Below, in pieces: positions 28,052 through 36,299 of a DNA stretch of 64,000 bases. The notes under the pieces are model-generated. The model worked only from the letters and a program-made list of their open reading frames with translations, searched no databases and was not told where the DNA came from. A program made the position numbers and the translations under genes. Where the stretch lies: positions 62,001 to 126,000 of the forward strand of contig NZ_OCNE01000004.1 in NCBI RefSeq assembly GCF_900230195.1. Reading direction: 5' to 3'. The DNA comes from Streptomyces zhaozhouensis. Lineage in GTDB: Bacteria > Actinomycetota > Actinomycetes > Streptomycetales > Streptomycetaceae. Every line of letters begins with the position of its first letter. The stretch's first letter is position 1.

Positions 28052-29566
28052 TCACGGACGCGCCGCGCGGTTCCCCGCGCCCCTCGGCGACCTGCCGGCG
28101 CGCTCCGCGAGCAGCCGCCGCCACACCTCGGGCAGCGCGTCCGTGACCGTCGTCGCGGAGGGCGGCGGGGCCGCCGCGCGGCCGGCGAGGCCGTGCAGGT
28201 GCGCGCCGGCGGCGGCCGCGTCGCGCGGGGCGAGGCCGGCGGCCAGCAGCCCGCCGACCAGGCCGGTCAGCACGTCCCCGCTGCCCGCGGTCGCCAGCCA
28301 CGGCGTGCCCGTCTCGTTCACCAGCACCGGTCCCTCGGGGGCGGCGACCACCGTCGTCGAGCCCTTCAACAGCACGGTCGCGCCGAAGCGTTCGGCCAGT
28401 GCGCGGACGGACGCCAGCCGCCGCGCCTCCACCCGTTCGCGCTCCGCGCCGAGCAGCGCGGCCGCCTCCCCGGCGTGCGGGGTGAGCAGCGTCGGCGCCG
28501 AACGGGCGCGGACCCGCGCCGGGTCGAGGCCGCGCAGCGCGTCCGCGTCCAGCAGCAGCGGAACGTCGGCGGCCAGCACCTCGGCGACGACCCGTTCGCG
28601 GCGCGGGTCGTCGCCGAGGCCGGGGCCCGCCGCCCACGCCTGCACCCGGCCCGCCTCGGCCGGGGTGCCGTGGCTGACCAGCGTCTCCGGGTGGCGGGCG
28701 ATCACCGCGTCGCCGGCCGGGCCCGCGTAGCGGACCGCGCCGACCCCGCCGCGCAGCGCGCCGCCGACGGTGAGCACCGCCGCGCCCGGGTAGCGCGGCG
28801 AGCCGGCGGCCACGCCGAGCACCCCGCGCCGGTACTTGTCGCTCTCGCCGGTCGGCCGGGGCAGCAGCGCGGCGACCTCGGCGGTGGTCAACGCGGCGAC
28901 GTCCGGCGCGGCGGGCAGCAGCGGGCCCAGCCCGATGTCCACCAGCCGCACCTCGCCCGCGTGGTCGCGCGCCGGGGCGATCAGCAGCCCCGGCTTCAGC
29001 GCCCCGAACGTGACGGTGAGCGCGGCCGGCAGCACCGGCCCCTCGACCTCGCCGCTGTCGGCGTCGACACCGCTGGGCAGGTCGACGGCGACGACCGGGA
29101 CGCCGGCGGCCGTCACCCGTTCCGCCAACTCGGCGGCGGCCGGGCGCAGTCCGCCGCGCCCGCCGATGCCGGTGATGCCGTCCAGCACCAGGCAGGCGCG
29201 GCCCAGCAGCGCGTCCAACGCCTCGCTCGCCGTGTCCGCCAGGGCCGACGCGCGCCCGCCGGCCGCCCGCAGCGCGGCCAGCCCGCGCGGGTGCGCGCGG
29301 TCCGGCGCCAGTAGCACGGCCGTGACGCCGACGCCGCGCCGCGCCAGCCGGGCGGCGGCCAGCAGCGCGTCGCCGCCGTTGTCGCCGCCGCCGACCAGCG
29401 CCACCACCCGGGCGCCGGCCAGCCGGCCGCGCCGGGCGCGGAGCGTTCCGGCGCAGGCGGCGGCCAGCGCGGCGGCGGCGCGGTCCATCAGCGCGCCCTC
29501 GGGAAGCCGGTCCAGCAGCGCGCGCTCGGCGGCGCGCACGGTCTCCACGCGGTATGCGGTCCTCAT
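28052..29566 (-). CDS. nnrD: bifunctional NAD(P)H-hydrate epimerase/dehydratase
   Basis: 504 residues. It repairs hydrated NADH and NADPH. The N-terminal epimerase domain (YjeF_N, about 1-215) has GGGDNGGDALLAARL-type glycine loop near 58-70 and DLPSGVDADSGEV. The C-terminal ADP-dependent dehydratase domain (about 225-490) has LTPHAGEAAALLG and the NETGTPWLATAGSGDVLTG active-site block. The last dozen codons (RGAGNRAARP) come from a copy of the dispersed repeat at 28060-28084, so the original stop may have been earlier. Convergent with acpS. Confidence 0.95.
   Translation of the reverse strand: MRTAYRVETVRAAERALLDRLPEGALMDRAAAALAAACAGTLRARRGRLAGARVVALVGGGDNGGDALLAAARLARRGVGVTAVLLAPDRAHPRGLAALRAAGGRASALADTASEALDALLGRACLVLDGITGIGGRGGLRPAAAELAERVTAAGVPVVAVDLPSGVDADSGEVEGPVLPAALTVTFGALKPGLLIAPARDHAGEVRLVDIGLGPLLPAAPDVAALTTAEVAALLPRPTGESDKYRRGVLGVAAGSPRYPGAAVLTVGGALRGGVGAVRYAGPAGDAVIARHPETLVSHGTPAEAGRVQAWAAGPGLGDDPRRERVVAEVLAADVPLLLDADALRGLDPARVRARSAPTLLTPHAGEAAALLGAERERVEARRLASVRALAERFGATVLLKGSTTVVAAPEGPVLVNETGTPWLATAGSGDVLTGLVGGLLAAGLAPRDAAAAGAHLHGLAGRAAAPPPSATTVTDALPEVWRRLLAERAGRSPRGAGNRAARP
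28058..28085. repeat. single arm of the dispersed hairpin repeat inside nnrD 3' end
   Basis: GCGCGGTTCCCCGCGCCCCT spans about 28065-28084 (one base different from array A arms). It lies within the last codons of nnrD and has no partner arm nearby. Confidence 0.75.
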
Positions 29567-29676
29567 GGCCCCAGTCTCGCCCAGGCGCGTTCCGCTTCGG
29601 CTGTCGGCGCGTCAGGAACGCCGGCATGGCCGGTCGACGGTCGGGCCCCGGTGGGTGTGCTGCGACACTGGGGGCG

Positions 29677-30867
29677 ATGAACGACCATGTGACCGCAGGG
29701 GGACCGGGCGAGGGGCCGCCCCTGCGCGCGGACATCGACCTCGCCGCGCTGCGTGCCAACGTGCGCGCCCTGCGCCGCCGCCTGACCGGCGGGGCGGCGC
29801 TGATGGCCGTGGTCAAGGCCGACGGCTACGGCCACGGCATGGTGCCCTGCGCCGTCGCCGCGCGGCGGGCGGGGGCGCGTTGGCTGGGCACCGCGACCCC
29901 GTGGGAGGCGCTGGCGCTGCGCGCGGCCGGTGACACGGGTCCCGTGCTGTGCTGGCTGTGGACGCCGGACGGGCCCTGGCGGGAGGCGGTCGCGGCGGAC
30001 GTCGACGTCTCGGTCAGCGGCCGGTGGGCGCTGGACCTCGCGGTCGCCGCCGCGCGCGCCGCCGGCCGTCCGGCCCGGGTGCAGCTGAAGGCCGACACCG
30101 GCCTTGGCCGCAACGGCGCGCCGCCCGCCGACTGGCCCGCGCTGGTCGCGGCGGCGCGCGCCGCCGAGGCCGCGGGGGACGTGCGGGTGACGGGCGTCTG
30201 GTCGCATCTGGCGTGTGCCGACGAGCCGGGGCATCCGTCGATCGCGCCCCAACTGGCCGCGTTCGCCGAGGCGGTCGCGGCGGCCGAGGCGGCGGGGCTC
30301 ACCCCCGAGGTGCGCCATCTGGCGAACTCGCCGGGCACGTTGACCCTCCCCGAGGCGCACTACGACCTGGTGCGCACCGGGGTCTCCGTCTACGGCCTGT
30401 CGCCCTCGGCCGAGGTGGGCACCCCCGAGGACTTCGGGCTGCGCCCGGTGATGACGCTGCGCGCCCCGCTCGCCCAGGTCAAGCGGGTGCCCGGCGGCCA
30501 CGGTGTCTCCTACGGGCACCACTACACGACGCCGGGCCCCACGACCCTGGCGCTGGTCGGCGCCGGCTACGCGGACGGCGTTCCCCGGCACGCCTCCGGC
30601 TCCGGCCCGGTGCTGGTCGCCGGGAAGTGGCGGACGGTCGCCGGGCGGGTGGCGATGGACCAGTTCGTGGTGGACCTCGGCGGGGACGTCGCCGAGGTCG
30701 GCGACGAGGCGGTGCTCTTCGGGCCGGGCGACGGGGGCGAGCCGACGGCCGAGGACTGGGCGCGCGCGGTCGGCACCATCGGCTACGAGATCGTCACCCG
30801 GATCGGCCCCCGGGTGCCCCGGGTCTACCACGGGGTCGAGCCGGACCCGAGGGAGCCGGTGGACTGA
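29677..30867 (+). CDS. alr: alanine racemase
   Basis: 396 residues from ATG 29677; the open frame upstream is spacer. It makes D-alanine for peptidoglycan. The PLP Lys47 is in AVVKADGYGHG, the catalytic Tyr is in the GVSYGHHY block, and TLALVGAGYADG and GRVAMDQFVVDLG are standard. A GACACT box at 29664-29669 only 7 bases ahead of the ATG and no ribosome binding site point to a leaderless transcript. It opens a run of genes to tsaE. Confidence 0.96.
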   Translation: MNDHVTAGGPGEGPPLRADIDLAALRANVRALRRRLTGGAALMAVVKADGYGHGMVPCAVAARRAGARWLGTATPWEALALRAAGDTGPVLCWLWTPDGPWREAVAADVDVSVSGRWALDLAVAAARAAGRPARVQLKADTGLGRNGAPPADWPALVAAARAAEAAGDVRVTGVWSHLACADEPGHPSIAPQLAAFAEAVAAAEAAGLTPEVRHLANSPGTLTLPEAHYDLVRTGVSVYGLSPSAEVGTPEDFGLRPVMTLRAPLAQVKRVPGGHGVSYGHHYTTPGPTTLALVGAGYADGVPRHASGSGPVLVAGKWRTVAGRVAMDQFVVDLGGDVAEVGDEAVLFGPGDGGEPTAEDWARAVGTIGYEIVTRIGPRVPRVYHGVEPDPREPVD

Positions 30868-30869
30868 CG

Positions 30870-31964
30870 ATGCGTTGGGCGACGAGGGCGGGGCTGGCCG
30901 GGCTCGCGCTGGGGGCGGTGGCCACCACGGTGGCGGTGGAACGGCTGACGGTGAGCCGTTCGGTGCGCCGGCAGGCGCGGGAGGCGCTGGACGCGGCCGG
31001 ACCGTTCGGCACGCTGCGCGGGGAGCCGGGGACGGCGTTCGCGGACGACGGCACCGAGCTCCACTACGAGGTCGAGGAGGCGCCGGGCGGCGCGGCGGGC
31101 ACCGTGGTCTTCTGCCACGGCTACTGCCTCAACCAGGACGTCTGGCACTTCCAGCGCGCCGCGCTGCGCGGCCGGGTGCGCGCCGTCTACTGGGACCAGC
31201 GCGGGCACGGCCGTTCCGCGCCGGGGCGCGCGCAACGGGAGCGCGGGGAGCCGTTGCACATCCGTCAGTTGGGACGCGACCTGCGGGCGGTGCTGGACGC
31301 GGCGGCCCCGGAGGGGCCCGTGGTGCTGGTGGGGCACTCGATGGGCGGTATGACGGTGATGTCGCTGGTCGAGCGGCACCCCGACTACGTCGCCCGCCGG
31401 GTCGCGGGTGTCGCGCTGCTCGCCACCTCGGCGGGCGACCTGGCGCAGGTGGACTACGGCTTCCCCGCGCCGGTGGTCCGCGCCGCGCGCCGGGCCGCGC
31501 CCGGGGTGCTGCGGGCGCTCGGCTCCCAGGCCGAGCTGGTGGAACGCGGCCGGCGCGCGGTCGGCGACCTGTACGCCGGGCTGATCCGTCGCTACTCCTT
31601 CGGCGACCCGGAGACGGTCGACCCGGCGGTCGCCAGGTTCGCGGAGCGGCTGATCGAGTCGGTGCCGATCGACGTGGTCGCCGAGTTCTACCCGGCGTTC
31701 GCCGAGCACGCCACGTGGGAGGCGCTGACCACCCTGCACACGCTCTCCGAGGACCTGCCCGTGCTGGTGCTGGTCGGCGACCGGGACGAGATCACCCCGC
31801 CCGAGCACAGCGGACGCATCGCCTCCGCGCTGCCGGCGGCCGAGTTCACGACGCTGCCGGGCGCGGGCCATCTGGTGCTGCTGGAGGAGCCGGAGGCGGT
31901 GACCGCGCGGTTGGTGGAGCTGCTCACCCGTAGCATCGGGTGCCATGGGCCGACCGCTGACTGA
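30870..31964 (+). CDS. alpha/beta hydrolase with N-terminal membrane helix
   Basis: 364 residues from ATG 30870, two bases after alr. An N-terminal hydrophobic stretch (about 6-26, GLAGLALGAVATTVAVERL) may anchor it or act as a signal. The hydrolase domain has FCHGYCLNQDVW (oxyanion region), the nucleophile Ser157 in GHSMGG, the acid in LVGDRDEITPPEHS and the His in GAGHLVLLE. The substrate is unknown. Position between alr and tsaE is conserved in Streptomyces. It overlaps tsaE by 20 bases. Confidence 0.92.
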   Translation: MRWATRAGLAGLALGAVATTVAVERLTVSRSVRRQAREALDAAGPFGTLRGEPGTAFADDGTELHYEVEEAPGGAAGTVVFCHGYCLNQDVWHFQRAALRGRVRAVYWDQRGHGRSAPGRAQRERGEPLHIRQLGRDLRAVLDAAAPEGPVVLVGHSMGGMTVMSLVERHPDYVARRVAGVALLATSAGDLAQVDYGFPAPVVRAARRAAPGVLRALGSQAELVERGRRAVGDLYAGLIRRYSFGDPETVDPAVARFAERLIESVPIDVVAEFYPAFAEHATWEALTTLHTLSEDLPVLVLVGDRDEITPPEHSGRIASALPAAEFTTLPGAGHLVLLEEPEAVTARLVELLTRSIGCHGPTAD

Positions 31965-32475
31965 ACCGCGCCTCAGCCACGAGGTGGAGACCGCCGAGCT
32001 GATGGTGGAGCTGGGCAGACGCCTGGCCGGGCTGCTGCGCCCGGGGGACCTGGTGCTGCTCAGCGGCGACCTGGGCGCGGGCAAGACGACGCTGACCCGT
32101 GGCCTGGGCGAGGGTCTCGGCGTGCGCGGCGCGGTCACCTCGCCGACGTTCGTCATCGCCCGGGTCCACCCGTCGCTGGCCGGCGGGCCGCCGCTGGTGC
32201 ACGTGGACGCCTACCGGCTGGGTGGCGGTCTTGAGGAGATGGAGGACCTGGACCTCGACGTGGCGCTGCCGGAGTCGGTGGTCGTCGTGGAGTGGGGCGA
32301 GGACCGGGTGGAGGAACTGGCCGAGGACCGGCTCCACGTGGTGATCCACCGCGCGGCGACGGAGGCCGAGGGGGGCCCGGACGGGCGGGACCCGCGCGTG
32401 GTGGAACTGCGCGGGGTCGGCGCGCGCTGGCACGGCGTCGACCTGGGCGCGGCGCTGGGCGCGGCGCTGGGCTGA
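31945..32475 (+). CDS. tsaE: tRNA t6A biosynthesis ATPase TsaE
   Basis: 176 residues. With TsaB and TsaD it drives threonylcarbamoyl transfer to A37 of ANN-reading tRNAs. The Walker A is SGDLGAGKTTLTRGL, followed by SPTFVIARVH and HVDAYRL, and EWGEDRVEE carries the conserved WGE. A TAGCAT box at 31931-31936 eight bases ahead of the ATG could give a leaderless transcript from inside the hydrolase gene. TsaB and TsaD follow beyond the repeat array. Confidence 0.95.
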   Translation: MGRPLTEPRLSHEVETAELMVELGRRLAGLLRPGDLVLLSGDLGAGKTTLTRGLGEGLGVRGAVTSPTFVIARVHPSLAGGPPLVHVDAYRLGGGLEEMEDLDLDVALPESVVVVEWGEDRVEELAEDRLHVVIHRAATEAEGGPDGRDPRVVELRGVGARWHGVDLGAALGAALG

Positions 32476-32516
32476 GCGCGGCGGGTCGCGACTGCTCGTG
32501 TGCGTGGTGTGGGCGG

Positions 32517-32910
32517 GTTGTCGTCCTCGCCTCGGTGTGTGGTTGCTCGCGCAGTTCCCCGCGCCCCTTCCATGCCGGTGGGCGGTTTGGGGGCGCGGGG
32601 AACTGCGCGGTGCGTGGGTGGCGGGGTGCGGACGACTGCGGTCCTGGCTGGCTGGGTGGGTTGTCGTCCTCGCCTCGGTGTGTGGTTGCTCGCGCAGTTC
32701 CCCGCGCCCCTTCGATGCCGGTGGGCGGTTTGGGGGCGCGGGGAACTGCGCGGTGCGTGGGTGGCGGGGTGCGGACGACTGCGGTCCTGGCTGGCTGGGT
32801 GGGTTGTCGTCCTCGCCCCGGTGTGTGGTTGCTCGCGCAGTTCCCCGCGCCCCTTCGATGCCGGTGGGCGGTTTGGGGGCGCGGGGAACTGCGCGGTGCA
32901 TGGGTGGCGG
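32517..32910. repeat. tandem hairpin-repeat array C (143-base period, almost three units)
   Basis: Units start at 32517, 32660 and 32803; the third is cut after about 105 bases. Units one and two are almost identical. Each has a perfect 19-base inverted repeat with a 22-base loop: 32549-32567 with 32590-32608, 32692-32710 with 32733-32751, 32835-32853 with 32876-32894. The remaining bases to 32977 hold two copies of the dyad GGTGCCGCACCGG. No gene is visible in the 502-base space. Confidence 0.92.
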
Positions 32911-32977
32911 GCGTGAGACGACTGCGGTGCCGCACCGGCGAGGTGCGCCGGTGCCGCACCGGTGAGGTGGCCGGCGG

Positions 32978-33556
32978 TCAGGGGACGACGATGACCGGGA
33001 TGCCGTCGCGGGCGAAGTCCCACATCATGGCGCCGTCCTGGCGGGACTGGCGGATGCCGCCGGTGCCCTGGGCCGCCCCCGGCTCCGGCGTCGAGCCGTC
33101 CAACGCGGCGGAGAAGCCGAAGACCGTTCCCTCGTCCGAGACATGGAAGACCACCGCGTGCTCCATCGCCACGCCGTCCGAGCCGGTGCCGCGCTCCGAG
33201 CGCGAGCTGACCGCGTAGGTGCCGGGCTGGGGGTGGAGGGCGCTGGGGAAGACCTCGTGGGTGGAGAGCACGCTCTCCTCGTCGTCGACCAGCCAGACCC
33301 GCCGCTGCTCCAACGCGTAGACCACCCGGCGGCCCTCGCCGGACTCGGCCGGCAGCGGCGGCTGCTCGGCCGCCTGCTCGTCGTCGCCGCCCGCCTCGTC
33401 GTCGGTCTCCTCCGGCGTGGGGGTGGCGCGGTGCGGCGGGGGCCAGCTGTCGGAGGCCGAGGCCTGGTAGGCGAAGAAGCCGACGACGGCGAGGGCGAGC
33501 GCGGTCAACGCGGCGACGAAGACCGCGGAACCTGAACCTGAGGTGTGGCGCGCCAC
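32978..33556 (-). CDS. membrane-anchored L,D-transpeptidase-like protein without catalytic Cys
   Basis: 192 residues from GTG 33556 (MARHTSGSGSAVFVAALTAL); longer starts upstream would precede the membrane helix with low-complexity sequence. The helix at 11-31 puts the rest outside. After an acidic linker (48-70) comes a domain like YkuD: RRVVYALEQRRVWLVDDEES, PGTYAVSSRS, and GTGGIRQSRQDGAMMWDF where active enzymes have (S/T)HGCIRLS...A..L. The nucleophilic Cys and its His are replaced by Gly, so cross-linking activity is unlikely; a wall-binding or regulatory role is possible. The YkuD relation is by eye. Confidence 0.75.
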   Translation of the reverse strand: MARHTSGSGSAVFVAALTALALAVVGFFAYQASASDSWPPPHRATPTPEETDDEAGGDDEQAAEQPPLPAESGEGRRVVYALEQRRVWLVDDEESVLSTHEVFPSALHPQPGTYAVSSRSERGTGSDGVAMEHAVVFHVSDEGTVFGFSAALDGSTPEPGAAQGTGGIRQSRQDGAMMWDFARDGIPVIVVP

Positions 33557-33720
33557 GGTGTCGGTGCCGCCTTTCGCGACGTGGGCCGGCTTCCCGACCG
33601 GCTCAACCTGGGGTCTGCCCCGCACCGGTCGGTGACCGGAACGGCCGGGGCCAGCGCGGGCCCCACCCACCGAAGCTACCAGGAGACGGGGACACCGCGC
33701 GGGCGCCGTAGGCTTGCCGC

Positions 33721-34404
33721 GTGCTGCTGCTCGCCTTGGACACCGCGACCCCCGCCGTCACCGTCGCCCTCTTCGACGCCGAGGCGGGCCGGGTGCTCGC
33801 CGCGCGGGAGCGGGTGGACGCGCGCCGCCACGGGGAGCTGCTGATGCCCTCCGTCGACGCGGTGCTGACCGAGGCCGGTCGGGGGCTCGGCGACGTCGGC
33901 GCGTTGGTCGTCGGCACCGGGCCCGGCCCCTACACGGGGCTGCGCGTCGGCCTGGTGACGGCCGCCGCGCTGGGCGCCGCCAGGGACCTGCCCGTGTACG
34001 GCGTCTGCACCCTCGACGGTCTGGCGCACGCCGGCGGGCTGCGGGAGCCGTTCGTGGTGGCCACGGACGCCCGCCGCAAGGAGGTGTACTGGGCCGAGTA
34101 CGCCGACGCCCACACCAGGGTCGGCGGCCCGGCCGTCGACCGGCCGGCGGAGATCGCCGAACGGGTCGCCGGCCGGCCCGCGTTGGGCGCGGGCGCGGCG
34201 CTCTATCCGGAGGCGTTCCCCGGCGTGCGCGCCGATCTGCCGGCGCACGCCTCTGCCGGGGCGCTCGCGGCGGTCGCCGCGCGCCGGTTGGCCGCCGGCG
34301 AGCCGTTGGACGCGCCCACGCCCCTGTATCTGCGCCGTCCCGACGCGCGCGAGCCGGCGGGCTACAAGGCGGTCACGCCGGCGGACGCGGGCGGTGGGCG
34401 ATGA
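33721..34404 (+). CDS. tsaB: tRNA t6A biosynthesis protein TsaB
   Basis: 227 residues starting MLLLALDTATPAVTVALFDA. It has the ASKHA-type N-domain and GTGPGPYTGLRVGLVTA, typical of TsaB, the partner and scaffold of TsaD. GTG at 33721 has no ribosome binding site; TAGGCT at 33709-33714 just ahead suggests a leaderless mRNA. It overlaps rimI by ATGA. Confidence 0.95.
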   Translation: MLLLALDTATPAVTVALFDAEAGRVLAARERVDARRHGELLMPSVDAVLTEAGRGLGDVGALVVGTGPGPYTGLRVGLVTAAALGAARDLPVYGVCTLDGLAHAGGLREPFVVATDARRKEVYWAEYADAHTRVGGPAVDRPAEIAERVAGRPALGAGAALYPEAFPGVRADLPAHASAGALAAVAARRLAAGEPLDAPTPLYLRRPDAREPAGYKAVTPADAGGGR

Positions 34405-34985
34405 CCGCGCCGGACAGCCCCGGAGGCGTCGAGCTGCGCCCCATGCGCTGGTGGGACATCGAGCCGGTGCTGGCCCTGGAGGCGGAGCTGTTCGCGCAGG
34501 ACGCCTGGTCGGCCGGGATGCTCTGGGCGGAGCTGGCCGGCGCGACCGGCCCGGCGCCGACCAGGGAGTACGTGGTGGCCGAGGCCCCGGGCGAGGTCGG
34601 CCTCGCCGGCTACGCGGGCCTCGGCGTCGCCGGGGACACCGGCGAGGTGATGACCATCGGCGTCGCCGGCGCCCACCAGGGCACCGGCCTCGGCGGCCGG
34701 CTGCTGGCCCGGATGCTCGGCGCCGCCGGGGCGTTCGGCTGCGCGGCGGTGATGCTGGAGGTCCGGGTGGACAACGAGCCGGCCAAGCGTCTCTACCGGC
34801 GCTTCGGCTTCCGTCAGGTGGGCGTGCGGCGCGGCTACTACCAGCCGGGGAACCGGGACGCCCTGGTGATGCGCAGGGAACTGGCCACCGAGGCCGCGTC
34901 GGGGCCGGAGCCGACCCGGGAGAACGTTTCCGTGCGGGCAGTGAAGGGAGAGGCCGTGAACGGTGGGGGGCGCGAGGATGGCTGA
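34401..34985 (+). CDS. rimI: ribosomal-protein-alanine N-acetyltransferase RimI
   Basis: 194 residues, GNAT fold. The acetyl-CoA loop is [19 protein letters not shown], and [18 protein letters not shown] is the RimI signature. It acetylates the N-terminal Ala of S18 in E. coli. It lies between tsaB and tsaD, the usual cluster. The last 35 residues are an extension beyond the fold. The gene overlaps tsaD by 8 bases. Confidence 0.93.
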   Translation: MTAPDSPGGVELRPMRWWDIEPVLALEAELFAQDAWSAGMLWAELAGATGPAPTREYVVAEAPGEVGLAGYAGLGVAGDTGEVMTIGVAGAHQGTGLGGRLLARMLGAAGAFGCAAVMLEVRVDNEPAKRLYRRFGFRQVGVRRGYYQPGNRDALVMRRELATEAASGPEPTRENVSVRAVKGEAVNGGGREDG

Positions 34986-36033
34986 CGAGCCGCTGGTCCT
35001 CGGTATCGAGACCTCCTGCGACGAGACGGGCGTCGGCGTGGTGCGGGGCACCACGCTGCTGGCCGACGTCGTCGCGTCCAGTGTGGACGACCACGCGCGC
35101 TACGGCGGTGTGGTCCCCGAGATCGCCAGCCGCGCGCATCTGGAGGCGATGGTCCCGACCATCGAGCGGGCCCTCGCCCGCGCGGGCGTGCGCGCCACCG
35201 ACCTGGACGGGATCGCGGTCACCGCCGGCCCGGGACTCGCCGGGGCGCTGCTGGTGGGGGTCTCGGCCGCCAAGGCGTACGCCTACGCGCTGGACAAGCC
35301 GCTCTACGGGGTGAACCATCTCGCCTCGCACATCTGCGTCGACCAGTTGGAGCACGGGCGGCTGCCCGAGCCGACGATGGCGCTGCTGGTCTCCGGCGGG
35401 CACTCCTCGCTGCTGCTGGCGCCGGACATCACCACGGACGTCCGGCCGTTGGGCGCCACCATCGACGACGCGGCGGGCGAGGCGTTCGACAAGGTCGCCC
35501 GCGTCCTCGGGCTCGGCTTCCCCGGCGGTCCCGCCATCGACCGCCGGGCCCGGGACGGCGACCCGGGGGCGATCGCCTTCCCGCGTGGCCTGACGGGTCC
35601 GCGCGACGCGCCGTTCGACTTCTCGTTCTCCGGGCTGAAGACGGCGGTGGCGCGGTGGGTCGAGGCGCAGCGGCGGGCCGGCGTCGAGGTGCCGGTGGCC
35701 GACGTGGCGGCCTCGTTCCAGGAGGCGGTCACGGACGTGCTGACCCGCAAGGCCGTCCGCGCCTGCCGCGAGCAGGGCGTCGACCATCTGATGATCGGCG
35801 GCGGGGTGGCGGCCAACACCCGGCTGCGCGCCATGGCAGAGGAGCGCTGCGCCGCCGCCGGCATCACGCTGCGGGTGCCGAGGCCGGGGCTGTGCACGGA
35901 CAACGGCGCGATGGTGGCGGCGCTGGGCGCCGAGATGGTGGCGCGGAACCGCCCGGCCTCGGCGCTCGACCTGCCGGCCGACTCCTCGCTGCCGGTGACG
36001 GAGCCGCTGGTGCCGGCGGGGGAGCCGGGCTGA
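34978..36033 (+). CDS. tsaD: tRNA N6-threonylcarbamoyladenosine transferase TsaD
   Basis: 351 residues from ATG 34978 ([20 protein letters not shown]); a GTG at 34963 would add MGGAR. It transfers threonylcarbamoyl to A37. The metal-binding His residues are in GVNHLASH, and [33 protein letters not shown] and [11 protein letters not shown] are ASKHA/TsaD blocks. It ends the tsaB-rimI-tsaD operon part and overlaps the next small gene. Confidence 0.97.
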   Translation: MADEPLVLGIETSCDETGVGVVRGTTLLADVVASSVDDHARYGGVVPEIASRAHLEAMVPTIERALARAGVRATDLDGIAVTAGPGLAGALLVGVSAAKAYAYALDKPLYGVNHLASHICVDQLEHGRLPEPTMALLVSGGHSSLLLAPDITTDVRPLGATIDDAAGEAFDKVARVLGLGFPGGPAIDRRARDGDPGAIAFPRGLTGPRDAPFDFSFSGLKTAVARWVEAQRRAGVEVPVADVAASFQEAVTDVLTRKAVRACREQGVDHLMIGGGVAANTRLRAMAEERCAAAGITLRVPRPGLCTDNGAMVAALGAEMVARNRPASALDLPADSSLPVTEPLVPAGEPG

Positions 36034-36284
36034 TGGCGTCGGCGCTGATGTGGGAGGCGAAGGCGGCGCCGGGGCGCGGTGCCGCGCTGCTGGAGTGGGC
36101 CCGCGCCCGGTCGCTTGACCCGGCGCCGGAGCGGCGGGAGACGTTCACCGCGCCCCAGGACCGGGTGCTGGTGATCACCTGGTGGCCGGAGCACGTCGCC
36201 GAGCCCCCCGAACTGCCGGAGCCTCCCGAGGAGTTGGTGGCCCGCCCGCCGCACCGCTGGCGGTTCACCCCGGTCGACCCCTGA
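36033..36284 (+). CDS. small conserved protein coupled to tsaD
   Basis: 83 residues; ATG overlaps the tsaD stop (TGATG). Two parts can be seen: MWEAKAAPGRGAALLEWARA and DRVLVITWW, a beta-alpha-beta pattern that would suit a small ferredoxin-like fold, followed by a Pro/Glu-rich segment and a final HRWRFTPVDP. I do not recognise the family. Coding use matches its neighbours and translation is coupled, so it is probably real. Confidence 0.75.
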   Translation: MASALMWEAKAAPGRGAALLEWARARSLDPAPERRETFTAPQDRVLVITWWPEHVAEPPELPEPPEELVARPPHRWRFTPVDP

Positions 36285-36299
36285 GAACGCCCCCGGGGG

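Noticed and set aside
32498..32965. Open frames running through repeat array C
   Set aside because: They are translations of the tandem repeat (recurring AVPRAP and ARGTAR words) without independent coding signals.
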